Made by a program: the position numbers and the translations under genes | Notes under the pieces: model-generated | What the model saw: only the letters and a program-made list of their open reading frames with translations | Told to the model about the DNA's origin: nothing | Databases searched by the model: none | Assembly: GCA_905250115.1 (NCBI GenBank) | Contig: CAJNOI010000070.1 | Coordinates: 293,856-357,855, forward strand | DNA: 64,000 bases | From: Adineta steineri | Taxonomy: Eukaryota > Rotifera > Eurotatoria > Adinetida > Adinetidae | Reading direction: 5' to 3' | Part shown: one piece after another, positions 22,776 to 33,487 of the stretch | Layout of the letters: each line of letters starts with the position of its first letter | Numbering within the stretch: position 1 is the first letter of the stretch

Positions 22776-23198
22776 TTAATCAATTTCTTTTTCAGCCATT
22801 TCCTTTGTAATCTTCATTGCCTTGAGGACTACACTTTTAGGAGCATTCCATGGAATTCGTTCTCCTTTACTATTCTCCATCCAATATTCAAGTACTTGTT
22901 CATCAGCATTTTTATGAAATTTATTAAAATGTATTTCATCTGCGCCAATAACATCACATCTAATGGTACCACTGTCCTTGTCCAAATAAATATCTTCTTT
23001 TATGGTTTTGTCTGATCCTATTGTCATTTCACGATAGACATGTGTTGGTGAACGATCTTCTGTTTTAACATTATGAACAGGCAAATACTTTGATGTATTA
23101 TACATTTTATCAATCATAACTGCCCAAACACGATCAAATGGAGCATTAATTCGTTCTGGTGCACGCACACCAAGGCCAACTGTCTCATCAGAACTCAT
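22776..23198 (-). CDS. SRPBCC-superfamily protein (AtaL/DUF1857-like)
   Basis: A single-exon, 140-residue protein. The layout fits a START/SRPBCC helix-grip fold: INAPFDRVWAVMIDK at the start, THVYREMT, a beta-rich middle (IKEDIYLDKDSGTIRCDVI) and a long C-terminal helix. The closest family I can suggest is the AtaL/DUF1857 group, small hydrophobic-ligand binders common in fungi and bacteria. There is no signal peptide, so it is probably cytosolic. A TTTCTTAG acceptor-like sequence lies about 10 bp before the ATG, compatible with a 5'-UTR intron or spliced-leader addition. Family assignment is moderate. The function is unknown. Confidence 0.65.
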   Translation of the reverse strand: MSSDETVGLGVRAPERINAPFDRVWAVMIDKMYNTSKYLPVHNVKTEDRSPTHVYREMTIGSDKTIKEDIYLDKDSGTIRCDVIGADEIHFNKFHKNADEQVLEYWMENSKGERIPWNAPKSVVLKAMKITKEMAEKEID

Positions 23199-24216
23199 TT
23201 TGATGATATCTAAGAAACAAAAAAAAATTCTTTATTTCTTCTAACTGCCACTATTAAAGAAATAATTTCATTTTAATGAAACGATACAATCACTCGTTCG
23301 AAATCAGATCTGAATATATTTTTTTAAAAAAGTAATCAACGTGTGATGTAGAAAGAAAGAATATTTTGCTCTTTTCGATTTTTGGTGATAGATAGAAAGA
23401 TAAAAAATATGCGACATATTTAGCGTCATATATGTATACTCCTTGCTTAATCACTTAGTAATGAAACTTTCAGTCACAGCGATTAATCTAATATAGGTCC
23501 TATATTTTATAAATAATAATTCTTCGTATCAACAAAAATATCTAAAATCAATATATTTACTTTTTAAATGAATAACAGGATACTACTGGAGTGATTGTGT
23601 GTTACCTCTCGATATTTTGTTTTGAATGAAATATGTATTAGAGGAGCAAAATATTTATAGTTACGGAGAAAAAATGCTAAATCATCGAGGAAAGAAAAAA
23701 AAATACTACGTCATCAACAGAATAGAAAAAAATACAATCATCAAATTAGACTCAATTGTATGCACCGATTTATTTTGTAAAAATTTCTCAAATATATTTT
23801 TAGTATATTAAGCGTTAATATTCATTTTTTAAATCATTCTAAATGATATATCTCTTTTACTGAAACAGTTAAATAAAAATAATTTATTGAAAACAAAACC
23901 CTAAGTTACTTTAATTATATTCGTCGTCCAGTATAAACGTCGAATTATAAGATATAATAGACTAATAGCAGACAATTACATGTATAAAAATATATTGCAA
24001 TAGTTTATTATATAATATAAAAAACTAGATGAGGAATTTTTTTAATTTGATTGTATTCTGTTTATTGTAAATTCGATGCAACATTGACTAGATCTAAAGC
24101 ATATGCTATCAAATTCATAAAACATGATTCTTATTTTTATTTGAAAAAAAAAGAATATTTCTTCATGAAAGTTCTGAGTTCTAATATCAATGAACTATAA
24201 TTTCATTTGTTATATT
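23199..24216. other. Intergenic, no feature recognised
   Basis: About 1 kb of AT-rich sequence between two minus-strand genes. Only short ORFs without conservation cues. Confidence 0.5.
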
Positions 24217-27147
24217 TTAATGCCAATATGTCATGAATGTATATTGACTAGACGCTATTCTGATTGATATGGTGCCCGTTGCATAATTTTCAGAAAAGTC
24301 GTTTATTCCGTGTACATCATCTTTGATCCAATATAGTTTATCATTTCTATTTTTTCTCATTAAAATATCTTTACCATCACATATTAGTTTAAGACATTGC
24401 CCATTTTTAATCAATGGATCAAATAGAATATTTGCATCCAAATTATTTGGTACAGTGACTATTAGCTCCATCGAGTCAATCGACATTCGTGTCCATTTCA
24501 CTCGAACAGCTCCCTTGATAGTAATGACTTCTGCCTCGATGTAATTTAAGAGATCAATATCATACGATATACGTGGATGAATAGTGATCATGTTTAGTGC
24601 ATTCAATTCGATTCCTGCTAAATATCGATAAAACCATGCACCAATACTATTAAACATATGATGATTTAACGATGATCGTGCTCCTGTTGGCAAACTATTC
24701 CATTGTTCCCATGTAGTTGTAGCATTTTGAATTTGATTATTAAACATATAACCATAGGATGGATAGGATGTTGATAGAGCAAGTTTTAAAGCAAGATCAT
24801 GATATCCTTCATTCGAAAGAAGTGGATACAAAGCTGCTACACTAATAATACCACCAGTAAAATAACCAGTATTAACGAGACTATTGATCAATGAATTGAG
24901 TACAGTAGTACGAAGATGATTTGGTACAACAGTAGGTAAAGTTAATGATAGTATATTTGCTGATTGACTTCCATCTGTATAACCATTTACAGTTAAGTTG
25001 TAGAAAACACGATGCCATTCTTCAGCTAACTGTTGATAAAATTGTGAATATTTTTGAACATTATCAGTACGATGCAATAATTCACTCATATTGACGAATG
25101 TATAAACATCACGTAGAAAAGCATAAGAAGATACTAACGAATTGTTACTAATTTTTTGTACTGGTACCCAATCACCAAAATGATAATACATATTTGCTAA
25201 TCCAGTCTTTGTATATTCATCAACTAACAAATTGATCCATGCTTGTATACCTGTATAATACTTCTCAATAATAGTGACATCACCTGTGTGTTCATATAAA
25301 CACCAAGTAATGGTTATATAAGCTGTACCCCAATTTGGATCAGCAGGAATAAAACCAGTCATGAATGGTACTGTATCACTGATAGCACCATCAGGTGTTT
25401 GATTATCTTTTATCATAGTTAAAAAATTTAAATAAAAATTGATATAATCAAAATTATACAAAGCTGCATCAGCACTAAGTCCAGCATCACCAAGCCAACC
25501 TGTGCGATCATTGCGCTGCGGACAACCCATAGGTAATGACATCGAATTACTTAACTGGGACCAAATGATATTATGTTGAATTTGATTCAAAACAATACTA
25601 CTACTACTGAAATTACCAATTAATGTCGTTTCACTATGAGCATTATAACATTCGACGTCATCTTTACTGACTTTATTATAACCATTTACTAATAAATATC
25701 GAAAACCATGAGAAGTAAATAATGGTTCAAACGTTTCATTGCCTGTTCCATTCAAGATGACTGTATCCATTACAGCAATACTATCTAAATTTTCATAGTA
25801 TAATCCAGCAAAATCAATACCATTTACACCACGTGAATATCGTAACTCTGCATAACGCATTTGAATAATAGTAGATCTACTTGCATTTAATGATAATAGT
25901 TTACACCAACCAGCAAAATTCTGACCTAGATCAAATACTAGACCATTAATGTAATCTTCAGAAATAGGTTTAAGTACGCCACCATCAGTAATACTAGCAC
26001 CTTGTACTCCAGCTACATGACCTAATCGACCTGATGTTGCAATATGAAGTGCATCAGGACCAATACGAATAGGATCCATAATTTGTAATGAAAATTGACC
26101 ACCAGCTGTAAAATTCACCGGTGATGGTAATATAGAAGCATTTATCCATGGTAAATAGGAATCAGTAAAATTAGCACATGACCAACAAGTAAGTGTTGCT
26201 CGTAAGTCCATAGTCGTACCCATATAAACAGAATCAAACCGATGTTCACCTTCTCTACCTAACCATGTAGAATCGGTGATAATTGACTGATTCGTACCAT
26301 CCGAATAGCGAATATTTAATTGCATTAGTGCACGAGGTGGACCATATTGTTCGGCAAGTATAGTACGTCCGTTGAGTGAAATAGCCCACTGTTGTTGATT
26401 GTACCACCCTTGCCCTAAAACGATACCAATACCAAGTTGTCTTGCAGAAAGTTTACTTAAGACACTAGTGAGATCATAGGAAGTATAAAGTGTACGTTGT
26501 TGATATGTAGTCCAACCAACATCTAAGCGTCGAGATGGATCAATTAATTGACCTTCGATGTACAATTGATAAAAACCAACACCACTAATAAAAACAGTTG
26601 CTGACTCAATCGAAATTGATCTAAGACTGATGACAGTGCGTAACTGATTCATGTTCAGATAATTACTACCTATCCAATAACCTGTCCAGTCCATTAGCGA
26701 GAATAGTCCAGTACGAAAATGAACTGTATACCATTGACTTTCATGTTTTTTTGTATAGTATTTAATTGCAATTGTATATCTTGTATCAGAAGTGAATGGT
26801 ATACCTGCATAGAGAATATGCGAAGACGATGAAGACTGTACATAATTAGTGTTCCACATCAATTGATCAGTAATAACATTCTTTACGCGAATACTATAAC
26901 CTATTTGATTCACTTCTCGAATCAAATGACCATTATCAGTATATTCATTAGCCAATTGCCAGGAAATGTGTGGTGTATGCGTATCAATTACAATATCAGG
27001 ATGTGTAGTTACATCCATATGTTGAATACGAACATGACAAGGTTTGATTAATATCGCACGAGAATGATTGTTTGATATATCGAGAACATTTTGAGCAACA
27101 TTCTGATTCAGTAGAATTAAAAATAGAAGCGTCTGTAACAGAAACAT
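24217..27147 (-). CDS. GH78 alpha-L-rhamnosidase, secreted
   Basis: An intronless protein of about 976 residues. I start at 27147 because that ATG begins a clean signal peptide (MFLLQTLLFLILLNQNVAQ); an upstream in-frame ATG at 27258 adds 37 unlikely residues. The GH78 order is visible: an N-terminal beta-sandwich (HISWQL, GVGFYQLYIEGQLIDP, GWTTYQQRTLYTSYDLT), a second sandwich (GQNFAGWCKL), and an (alpha/alpha)6 barrel with GCPQRNDRTGWLGDAGLSAD, PFMTGFIPADPNWGTAY, GDWVPV and TTWEQWNSLPTG...SLNHHMFNSIG. A C-terminal beta domain with ITIHPRISYD closes it. The barrel acidic positions (D in RNDR, D in LGDA, E in TWEQW) match family catalytic or substrate-binding sites. It removes terminal rhamnose from plant or microbial glycans. 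The intronless structure and the family's rarity in animals point to horizontal acquisition. Confidence 0.93.
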   Translation of the reverse strand: MFLLQTLLFLILLNQNVAQNVLDISNNHSRAILIKPCHVRIQHMDVTTHPDIVIDTHTPHISWQLANEYTDNGHLIREVNQIGYSIRVKNVITDQLMWNTNYVQSSSSSHILYAGIPFTSDTRYTIAIKYYTKKHESQWYTVHFRTGLFSLMDWTGYWIGSNYLNMNQLRTVISLRSISIESATVFISGVGFYQLYIEGQLIDPSRRLDVGWTTYQQRTLYTSYDLTSVLSKLSARQLGIGIVLGQGWYNQQQWAISLNGRTILAEQYGPPRALMQLNIRYSDGTNQSIITDSTWLGREGEHRFDSVYMGTTMDLRATLTCWSCANFTDSYLPWINASILPSPVNFTAGGQFSLQIMDPIRIGPDALHIATSGRLGHVAGVQGASITDGGVLKPISEDYINGLVFDLGQNFAGWCKLLSLNASRSTIIQMRYAELRYSRGVNGIDFAGLYYENLDSIAVMDTVILNGTGNETFEPLFTSHGFRYLLVNGYNKVSKDDVECYNAHSETTLIGNFSSSSIVLNQIQHNIIWSQLSNSMSLPMGCPQRNDRTGWLGDAGLSADAALYNFDYINFYLNFLTMIKDNQTPDGAISDTVPFMTGFIPADPNWGTAYITITWCLYEHTGDVTIIEKYYTGIQAWINLLVDEYTKTGLANMYYHFGDWVPVQKISNNSLVSSYAFLRDVYTFVNMSELLHRTDNVQKYSQFYQQLAEEWHRVFYNLTVNGYTDGSQSANILSLTLPTVVPNHLRTTVLNSLINSLVNTGYFTGGIISVAALYPLLSNEGYHDLALKLALSTSYPSYGYMFNNQIQNATTTWEQWNSLPTGARSSLNHHMFNSIGAWFYRYLAGIELNALNMITIHPRISYDIDLLNYIEAEVITIKGAVRVKWTRMSIDSMELIVTVPNNLDANILFDPLIKNGQCLKLICDGKDILMRKNRNDKLYWIKDDVHGINDFSENYATGTISIRIASSQYTFMTYWH

Positions 27148-27666
27148 ACGTGTATACTGTGGATTCGAATATGAAGTATTTAACGAGAAGAGTGTTGCTT
27201 TAAACAATGACATGCTATGCAGGTAAACTTTCTCGATAACAATATAGATAACGTGCACTAAAGATGTGTTAAAACCGATAGAATAATGTGCGCTTGATTC
27301 TTTTATGATATTTATTCTATAAAGTATCTGTAATTATACGTATACATTTTTCGATCGAATCCTATTATTTAAATGATTGATAGTTATTAACAAGTTCGTT
27401 AATTTGAAATAGAGTTACATGTCGTTTGTTTTTTACATATGGTATCTTTCTTGAAATGAGACAAATTGAACGTAACTTTATTTTTGGTTTATCTAGTGTG
27501 TTAGACAAAATTAATTTCTAAAATTACCGTTTCGATAGACAGATATAAAGAAATATCAGAAAACACTTAGTTTACAACTGTTCTCTGTGTAGATGAAATA
27601 AATAAAATTGACTGCCTAATTGACAAAAAAAATGACTATAATAATATGCTACAATGACAATTTTTA

Positions 27667-27683
27667 TGCACGCCCACACCATG
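27667..27683. repeat. Telomere-like C/A half-site, locus 8
   Basis: CACGCCCACACCATG, a single arm of the dispersed hairpin family. Confidence 0.35.
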
Positions 27684-28033
27684 AAAATGACTTCTCTAAC
27701 AGAAACGACATTGATATGACTCATATTACATATAAGCAAATATTTCGCAATTCTGCGTCATTCTTACGTCATGACTCATGACGCTTACCTATATATTTTG
27801 ATGTTTTTTTTCTTCTTGAATTCAACATATTTTTGTAGAATAGAGAACGCATACTCTGAATTGTATCCTCAATATTGTAAATTTGTGGTAAGTTTTTATA
27901 TTTGTAATTTAAGGCATTCATCATATGTGAACAATTTCTACTCAACAAAACAAATTCTAGTCTTTTTAAATATTATCATTTACATCTAGATAATAATTAA
28001 TAATGTCTATTTTTATTTTAGAATAATCAAGAT

Positions 28034-29098
28034 ATGTCGTCAGATAGTGATTATGATGATTTTGATTACAATTCTAGTCAAAATTCTTTATCTATTGATT
28101 ATCAAATTGATCAATTTGAACTTCGTCATTGTATAAAATCAAAAAAAACTAAACAAAAAATTAGAAAAGCTTCCTGTTCAGTATCAAAAAAAACTCTCAA
28201 GTCTCAGCCGACTCTACTTCGAGTTAATTGTATAAATTCTAAAATTACTCTAAAAGCTGAACGAAAACCATTTCGTTATGATCATTACGTACAAGAGAAA
28301 CAACCAAGTTTTGAATGTGATGAAGAATTTCAAGAAACTTCAACACTTACACATACCGATCTTGAATCAGAATCTTCAAAAATACTCACACCTGAACATC
28401 GACAAAGTTTTTCAAGTTTTCGTCGTTATTTCTATCAAATAAACCAACAAGAAATTAAATCATCTTTGGAAAAATGTTCTCAAATCAAAATCACTAATAT
28501 TCGTCTTGCATCAGTAGATGAACATGTTCAAAAAGATTTTATGAAACAATTAAATAATACTTCGTATTTTCCGAATTTAGTTTATCATGGTACAGCATTG
28601 AAAAATATTACAAGTATCCTTCATTATGGTCTTTTAATACCAAATCAAGCACATCCATCAAATAGCGAAGCACCAATTATTAAAGTAGCACATGGTAAAG
28701 CATATGGAAATGGAATTTATTGTAGTCAAACAGCTGTATATTCTTTATCATATACACATGACACCAATACCATTCTGATATGTGCAGCAATGCCAAAACG
28801 TAATAAATCTGGAATGGTTAAGATTCATTCAGGAAATATATTAGTTGTAACTCATGTATCTCGAATTATACCATTATTTTTACTTGATGTCACATATCTC
28901 AATCAGTCAAATATCAATCATCCTTGCTTTGATGAGCAGAAAATATTAAGAACCAATGAAAACACGGAAAAGAAAAAAAAGAAAATATCTATTGATATTT
29001 CAAGAAAATACTTACGTAAAATATTGAATTATATGAATGACGAAAACAGAAAGCATGAACAATATCAAGAACGATCATATTTGACTTATTTTGATTAA
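28034..29098 (+). CDS. PARP-like ADP-ribosyltransferase
   Basis: The predicted 354-residue protein has a disordered acidic N-terminus and a C-terminal PARP-type catalytic fold. Visible motifs: LVYHGTALKNITSIL with H185 of the HGT motif, GKAYGNGIYCSQTAVYSLSY with Y229 of the GxGIY motif, and GNILVVTHVSRIIPLFLLDV. In the last of these the position of the third triad residue seems hydrophobic rather than glutamate. An H-Y-hydrophobic triad is typical of mono-ADP-ribosyl or inactive members. The start could lie further 5': an upstream segment 27839-27888 ends at a GTAAGT donor, and the acceptor before 28022 would add ENAYSELYPQYCKFVNNQD in frame. That is why upstream coding or a spliced leader is possible. 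Confidence 0.75.
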   Translation: MSSDSDYDDFDYNSSQNSLSIDYQIDQFELRHCIKSKKTKQKIRKASCSVSKKTLKSQPTLLRVNCINSKITLKAERKPFRYDHYVQEKQPSFECDEEFQETSTLTHTDLESESSKILTPEHRQSFSSFRRYFYQINQQEIKSSLEKCSQIKITNIRLASVDEHVQKDFMKQLNNTSYFPNLVYHGTALKNITSILHYGLLIPNQAHPSNSEAPIIKVAHGKAYGNGIYCSQTAVYSLSYTHDTNTILICAAMPKRNKSGMVKIHSGNILVVTHVSRIIPLFLLDVTYLNQSNINHPCFDEQKILRTNENTEKKKKKISIDISRKYLRKILNYMNDENRKHEQYQERSYLTYFD

Positions 29099-29211
29099 TA
29101 TAAATAAAAATAAACAGTCAGATCATAGAGATTACATACGTTTAACTTTAGAGTGAGTTTTTATTCTGAGAAAAGTGCTTTTTACTATTAATTTCTGAGC
29201 TATTTCAATTG

Positions 29212-30790
29212 TAAATTATCTCTTTAGTTGCATAACATCAACTAATTTATACACTCAAAATAGACTATTGTTACATTCGTACATATTACATAGATTATCT
29301 CTAGAAAAATGATCTTAATTATTTTTTATTTTTCCAATCAAATTGTAATTAAGAAGTTAAAACTAACAAACATGAATTACACCCGAGGCTTCAATACTGT
29401 TTGATACAATGTTTTTTCTGTGTGTTCAATAAATGAAAAGGTCATTTGAGTACTGTTGATTTCCATTAAACCAAAACCACCAAGAATTATATCGCCACCC
29501 CAGAAATATTTGAGTGAATCAGCAGGAACATTACTGGCATGGGCATGACTGTTTTCAACGACACCTCCAGCACCAACAACAAAATAGTTCATTTTTGATC
29601 CATCCAAATCTTCAGCTAGATGCTGTAAATTAAAACAAAAAATAATGTTATATTCATAACGAACAAGAATATTACTTGAAGATTATGATCATGACCACAA
29701 ACATATGCTGTTACATGATATTGATGGAGTAATGGACGAAGACGATCAACAAGACACTTAGTTGGACCATGTTCGGCAACTGAATAAACTGGAAAATGAC
29801 CACCCACAAGCAAATATGGAGCTCTAGTAATATTAAATTAACATATATATTAACTAGAAATTATATTGCTAATTGTATACATACGTTGATTGTCGAAGTT
29901 CTCCTTCAATCCATTGCCAATAAGCTTCAGCTACACGACTATTTTTAGGACCATCTAATGGAGTATCTTCCCAATCAGATAGATTTCCACCTCCACAAAG
30001 TAAAATAGTATCGATCATGACAAAGTCGACTAGTTTCTTTTGTTTATCACTTTGCATCAAACTGAATGCATAGAAATAATCTGGAAATGTCCTATTAAAA
30101 TAAAAATGTATTAGTATATGTATCATAATGAAGTAATCAATATATCATTATTAACCATCGATGTGAGATTTTACTATATTCAATTTCTGCTGAAACGTTA
30201 CCAAGATGATCATGATTACCAGCTACAACATACCAAGGTGTTTGTAATGATTCAGCTGTAAATACATCCTCAAATGTATGCTAAATTACAGATATTAAAT
30301 AAATAATATTTAATAATAACAAGAAAAAAATATCAAACTTTAAATCTTGGATCGGTAACTGATTGTACACCATGACTATAGAAATTGTCACCTAATGCTA
30401 GCTGAAAGCTTGTGTTAAATGTTTTGCCTAGTTTACCCATAGCATGAGCTACAGCAATTTCGGACGGTGTTTTATATGGCGGAACGTGTACACCACCCCA
30501 GTCTCCAATAATAAAAAATCGTGCAATGCCATCCGTACTTTCTTTTGCTGATATATCATGATTGCCTGAAAGTTATAGTTGAAGATTAAAATATTTTATA
30601 TTTTAAAGTTTACCAAAATTTCTTGGGAAAGCTGTTGATAATTGGTAAAAAATGACGAGTTGAATTAAATAGAAAAGAAGCATGATGTAGGTGACAAAAA
30701 CACGTAAATAGGCAAATGACGATGTGAGAAAATTTGCATCAGTATATAAAGTCTTATCATGCAACTAAACAGATAAGCAAATACATTAAC
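29212..30790 (-). repeat. Inverted duplication, left arm
   Basis: This 1.58-kb arm is nearly identical, in reverse orientation, to about 38165-39740. It includes the phosphatase gene, its upstream TTGCATGATAAGACTTTATA flank and its 3' flank to about 29212. Exons and introns both align, with scattered substitutions and small indels. Confidence 0.9.
29377..30683 (-). CDS. Purple acid phosphatase-like metallophosphoesterase, copy A
   Basis: Six exons: 30683-30614, 30565-30339, 30280-30156, 30091-29885, 29823-29676 and 29622-29377. The introns are 48-64 bp GT-AG with matching phases. The signal peptide is [19 protein letters not shown]. The metal-binding motifs of tartrate-resistant acid phosphatases are complete: [23 protein letters not shown] and GHDHN. 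A secreted or lysosomal phosphomonoesterase with a di-metal centre is expected. The C-terminus reads [14 protein letters not shown] and YQTVLKPRV. Its twin at 38273 is on the opposite strand; the copies differ at few residues, for example GGVHVPPYK here against GGLPIAPYK. Confidence 0.92.
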
Positions 30791-31492
30791 TAAAGAAGCA
30801 AGTAATGAGACAGAAAAAAAAATAAAAACCTTCTGTCTTTATTGTGATTATTTTTATTGTCTTCGTTGTTTCAACGAAAGACATGAGGCTACATAGTTAA
30901 TAACGTGGTAGAAGCAAGGCAGAGCAGATAATACATTCAGTGTAGCTTCTTCTCTAAAAAAAATAAGTTTTTTCTTTGTTCATTTTCTTGTTAAAATAAG
31001 GTGAAACTCATCGCGGTGACTGTGTTAATTATTAGATTTTAAAAGTCACACGCTATATTCTTGTCAACTAAACAGTGAAGTAGCATTCGAAGTCATATGA
31101 CGACAACGGTTTTATGAAAAATATCATATAAGAAAACTCAGACTGATCACTCCCTTATTCATATAAATGAAAGATATTATACTCAACGTTTCTATATCTG
31201 TTTATTATGTACAACACTTGATGCCTAAAACTTTGAAGAATGATAAAAGAGATAAACAAATAAGTCTAGCATAACTACATCTTTTTCTTATCTTAAAATC
31301 AATTTCTTTACCTTTTATCAATCACAGTATACAAACGGTGTATATTCGAAATTGTATCGCACATAATGTAATACTATGTTATTAGAATCTTCGCAAAAAC
31401 GTTTTTATTTTTTATTTTATAGCTGAAAAACAATATCAAACTCTCAATGTAAAAGATAGTTTGTTGGATAAATACATGATAGTTGACCCATG
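30791..31492. other. Intergenic, no feature recognised
   Basis: AT-rich, about 700 bp, between the phosphatase 5' flank and the ART gene 3' end. Nothing recognisable. Confidence 0.5.
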
Positions 31493-33487
31493 TTATCTAT
31501 TTAAATGAGCTGTAAGAATATTCCATGTTTCATCTTCTTTGTTGATTAATGTTAATTCAACTGCCCACAATGCTCCATACTGTTCAACATTATCTATTCG
31601 AAAAACTGAAGCCATGGAGAATAAAACTTCATCTTCATCTTCAAATATACTTTTATACTGAATTTTTGCGAATGGAATAGAATGAGGTACACTTGTATCA
31701 ATTGTGATTTGATAAAGAACTGATATTTCCTCGTCTGGATCATTAAGACAGCCATCACCAGCAAAAAAAATAGCGGCTATAACATCGTTTGTTGTCGATA
31801 AGAAGCTATTCATAGATATTAATTTGTGAATATTCTCCTGAAGTCTTGATAACTCAATAATTTTCATACGTTGTCCACGATATAGTGTTAATATTGGTTG
31901 ATCCGATGGTAAAGAGTAAAGATAAGATGTATGAAGTTGAGCTAATTGATTATGTAAATCATAAATATAATAACGTAGTTTAAAAATAGTGTCAATATCT
32001 TCCATTCGAAGTGCTTGATGAAGAATTCGATAAAGAAAAGAATTTGTTGTATACCATTCTAAGGCATCACTATGTTGATAGGAACTTTCAAATTCATTGA
32101 TCTTCTCGAAATCAGCTGAGTTATTTTCGCATTTCAATCGGCACATTTCAATCATTTCTTGTCGCGCAAATTCAGTTTGATGAAGTCGTAACATTATATC
32201 AGTAAGTAGTTGAAAAGCTAAGAAAGAGCTATTTTCATCGATTAAAAATCGAGTAAATAATGGTTCATGGCGTCCAGAAAAAAAACTTTGTTCACTAATA
32301 GTTGTTTTCCACGGATTGATTGCTGTACAAAATTGTTGATCATCTTCATCTACAGCTGTTAAATCAATATAACATATATTACCAGAATATTCAACTTGTT
32401 CAATACGAAACATTGATCGTATTGAGAATAATTGCTCTTCTTCTTCTTTGAACACGCTTAGTTCTGAGATATCGGCACATACTATTTTACTATTGTTTGA
32501 TTCAATAAATATCTTGTAGACAACTGATTGAAAAGGGAAATCAACTTTACCATCTCCGGCAAAAATCTTCGCAATATTGAGATTCGAACTTGTAGATAGA
32601 AAAGAAGTCATTGTGATTAATTTACCTACATTTGTTTTCAACATACGTAAATAGTATTTATGCAATCGTTGACCTCGAAACACACACCTTGACTGAGAAT
32701 CCATTTGTTCTGAGCATAGTTCTCGAAGGTTTCTGTCAAGATCACTAATATAAGCTTGCCATAAAAATATCTCATTGATATCCTGACTACGTAATGCGCT
32801 ATTAAGGTGACGATAAAAGAAGCTATCTTTAGTGTACCAACGGATAATATGATCAGAGTAATATGTATTCGCAAGATCATTAGCTTTTTTCCATATATCT
32901 ATATTATTTTCATAAATAGTACGAAACGGACTAATCATTTCATGCTTTGCGACATCGGAATGTTTTAAATGATCTAGAATATTAAAGAAGAATCGATACC
33001 AAAAAAATGTTGCACTATCTTCAAGTATATATTGAATGCCTTCGCTTTTATGAGTAGAAACTTCATAGTTTGCAATGTCCTCACGTATTTTCTCGGTTAA
33101 TAATTGAACATTATTGAATATACCACGCAAGCGTTGATCACGAATTAGGTATTTGTTGTATGGAATTTTATCAAATAAATAAATATATGACAATTGTGGC
33201 ACAATTTTTAACAAGGTATCGAAAACAAAGTCAACAAATCGAGGTGAAATAATAAGCAAAATTAAACCATCTTTGATATCATCTTGATTTATTAAATCTA
33301 AACAGTTATTTGTAGTATATGTTTGAAAACAGTGATAGTTAGAAAGATGATCGAGTTCTCGACGTAAATGCGTATCATCCGAAGATGTATCCAGTAGTAG
33401 AATAATAAGCTTTTTTGATGACGATAGTTGCTCAGAGTCATGATTTACTTCATATGTACGAGCAAATAAACGTGGTGGAGTTGTCAT
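31493..33487 (-). CDS. Protein with two NAD:arginine ADP-ribosyltransferase domains
   Basis: An intronless 664-residue protein. The N-terminal 25-145 is a Rossmann-like module: KLIILLLDTS, LILLIISPRFVDFVF, VPQLSYIYLFDK and RLRGIFNNV. Two ART domains follow. Domain 1 has VFRGQRL, TMTSFLSTS and FKEEEEQLFS; domain 2 has LYRGQRM, SMNSFLSTT and FEDEDEVLFS. Each keeps the R-S-E arrangement (R, STS/STT, E-x-E) of arginine-specific mono-ADP-ribosyltransferases. There is no signal peptide, so an intracellular role is inferred. The protein differs from vertebrate ecto-ARTs by its tandem domains and N-terminal module. That module also begins the protein at 61633-63909. Such ART families are expanded in bdelloids. 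Confidence 0.88.
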   Translation of the reverse strand: MTTPPRLFARTYEVNHDSEQLSSSKKLIILLLDTSSDDTHLRRELDHLSNYHCFQTYTTNNCLDLINQDDIKDGLILLIISPRFVDFVFDTLLKIVPQLSYIYLFDKIPYNKYLIRDQRLRGIFNNVQLLTEKIREDIANYEVSTHKSEGIQYILEDSATFFWYRFFFNILDHLKHSDVAKHEMISPFRTIYENNIDIWKKANDLANTYYSDHIIRWYTKDSFFYRHLNSALRSQDINEIFLWQAYISDLDRNLRELCSEQMDSQSRCVFRGQRLHKYYLRMLKTNVGKLITMTSFLSTSSNLNIAKIFAGDGKVDFPFQSVVYKIFIESNNSKIVCADISELSVFKEEEEQLFSIRSMFRIEQVEYSGNICYIDLTAVDEDDQQFCTAINPWKTTISEQSFFSGRHEPLFTRFLIDENSSFLAFQLLTDIMLRLHQTEFARQEMIEMCRLKCENNSADFEKINEFESSYQHSDALEWYTTNSFLYRILHQALRMEDIDTIFKLRYYIYDLHNQLAQLHTSYLYSLPSDQPILTLYRGQRMKIIELSRLQENIHKLISMNSFLSTTNDVIAAIFFAGDGCLNDPDEEISVLYQITIDTSVPHSIPFAKIQYKSIFEDEDEVLFSMASVFRIDNVEQYGALWAVELTLINKEDETWNILTAHLNR

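Noticed and set aside
23626..23811. 61-codon plus-strand ORF
   Set aside because: Lysine/isoleucine-rich, as expected by chance in AT-rich sequence. No supporting signal.
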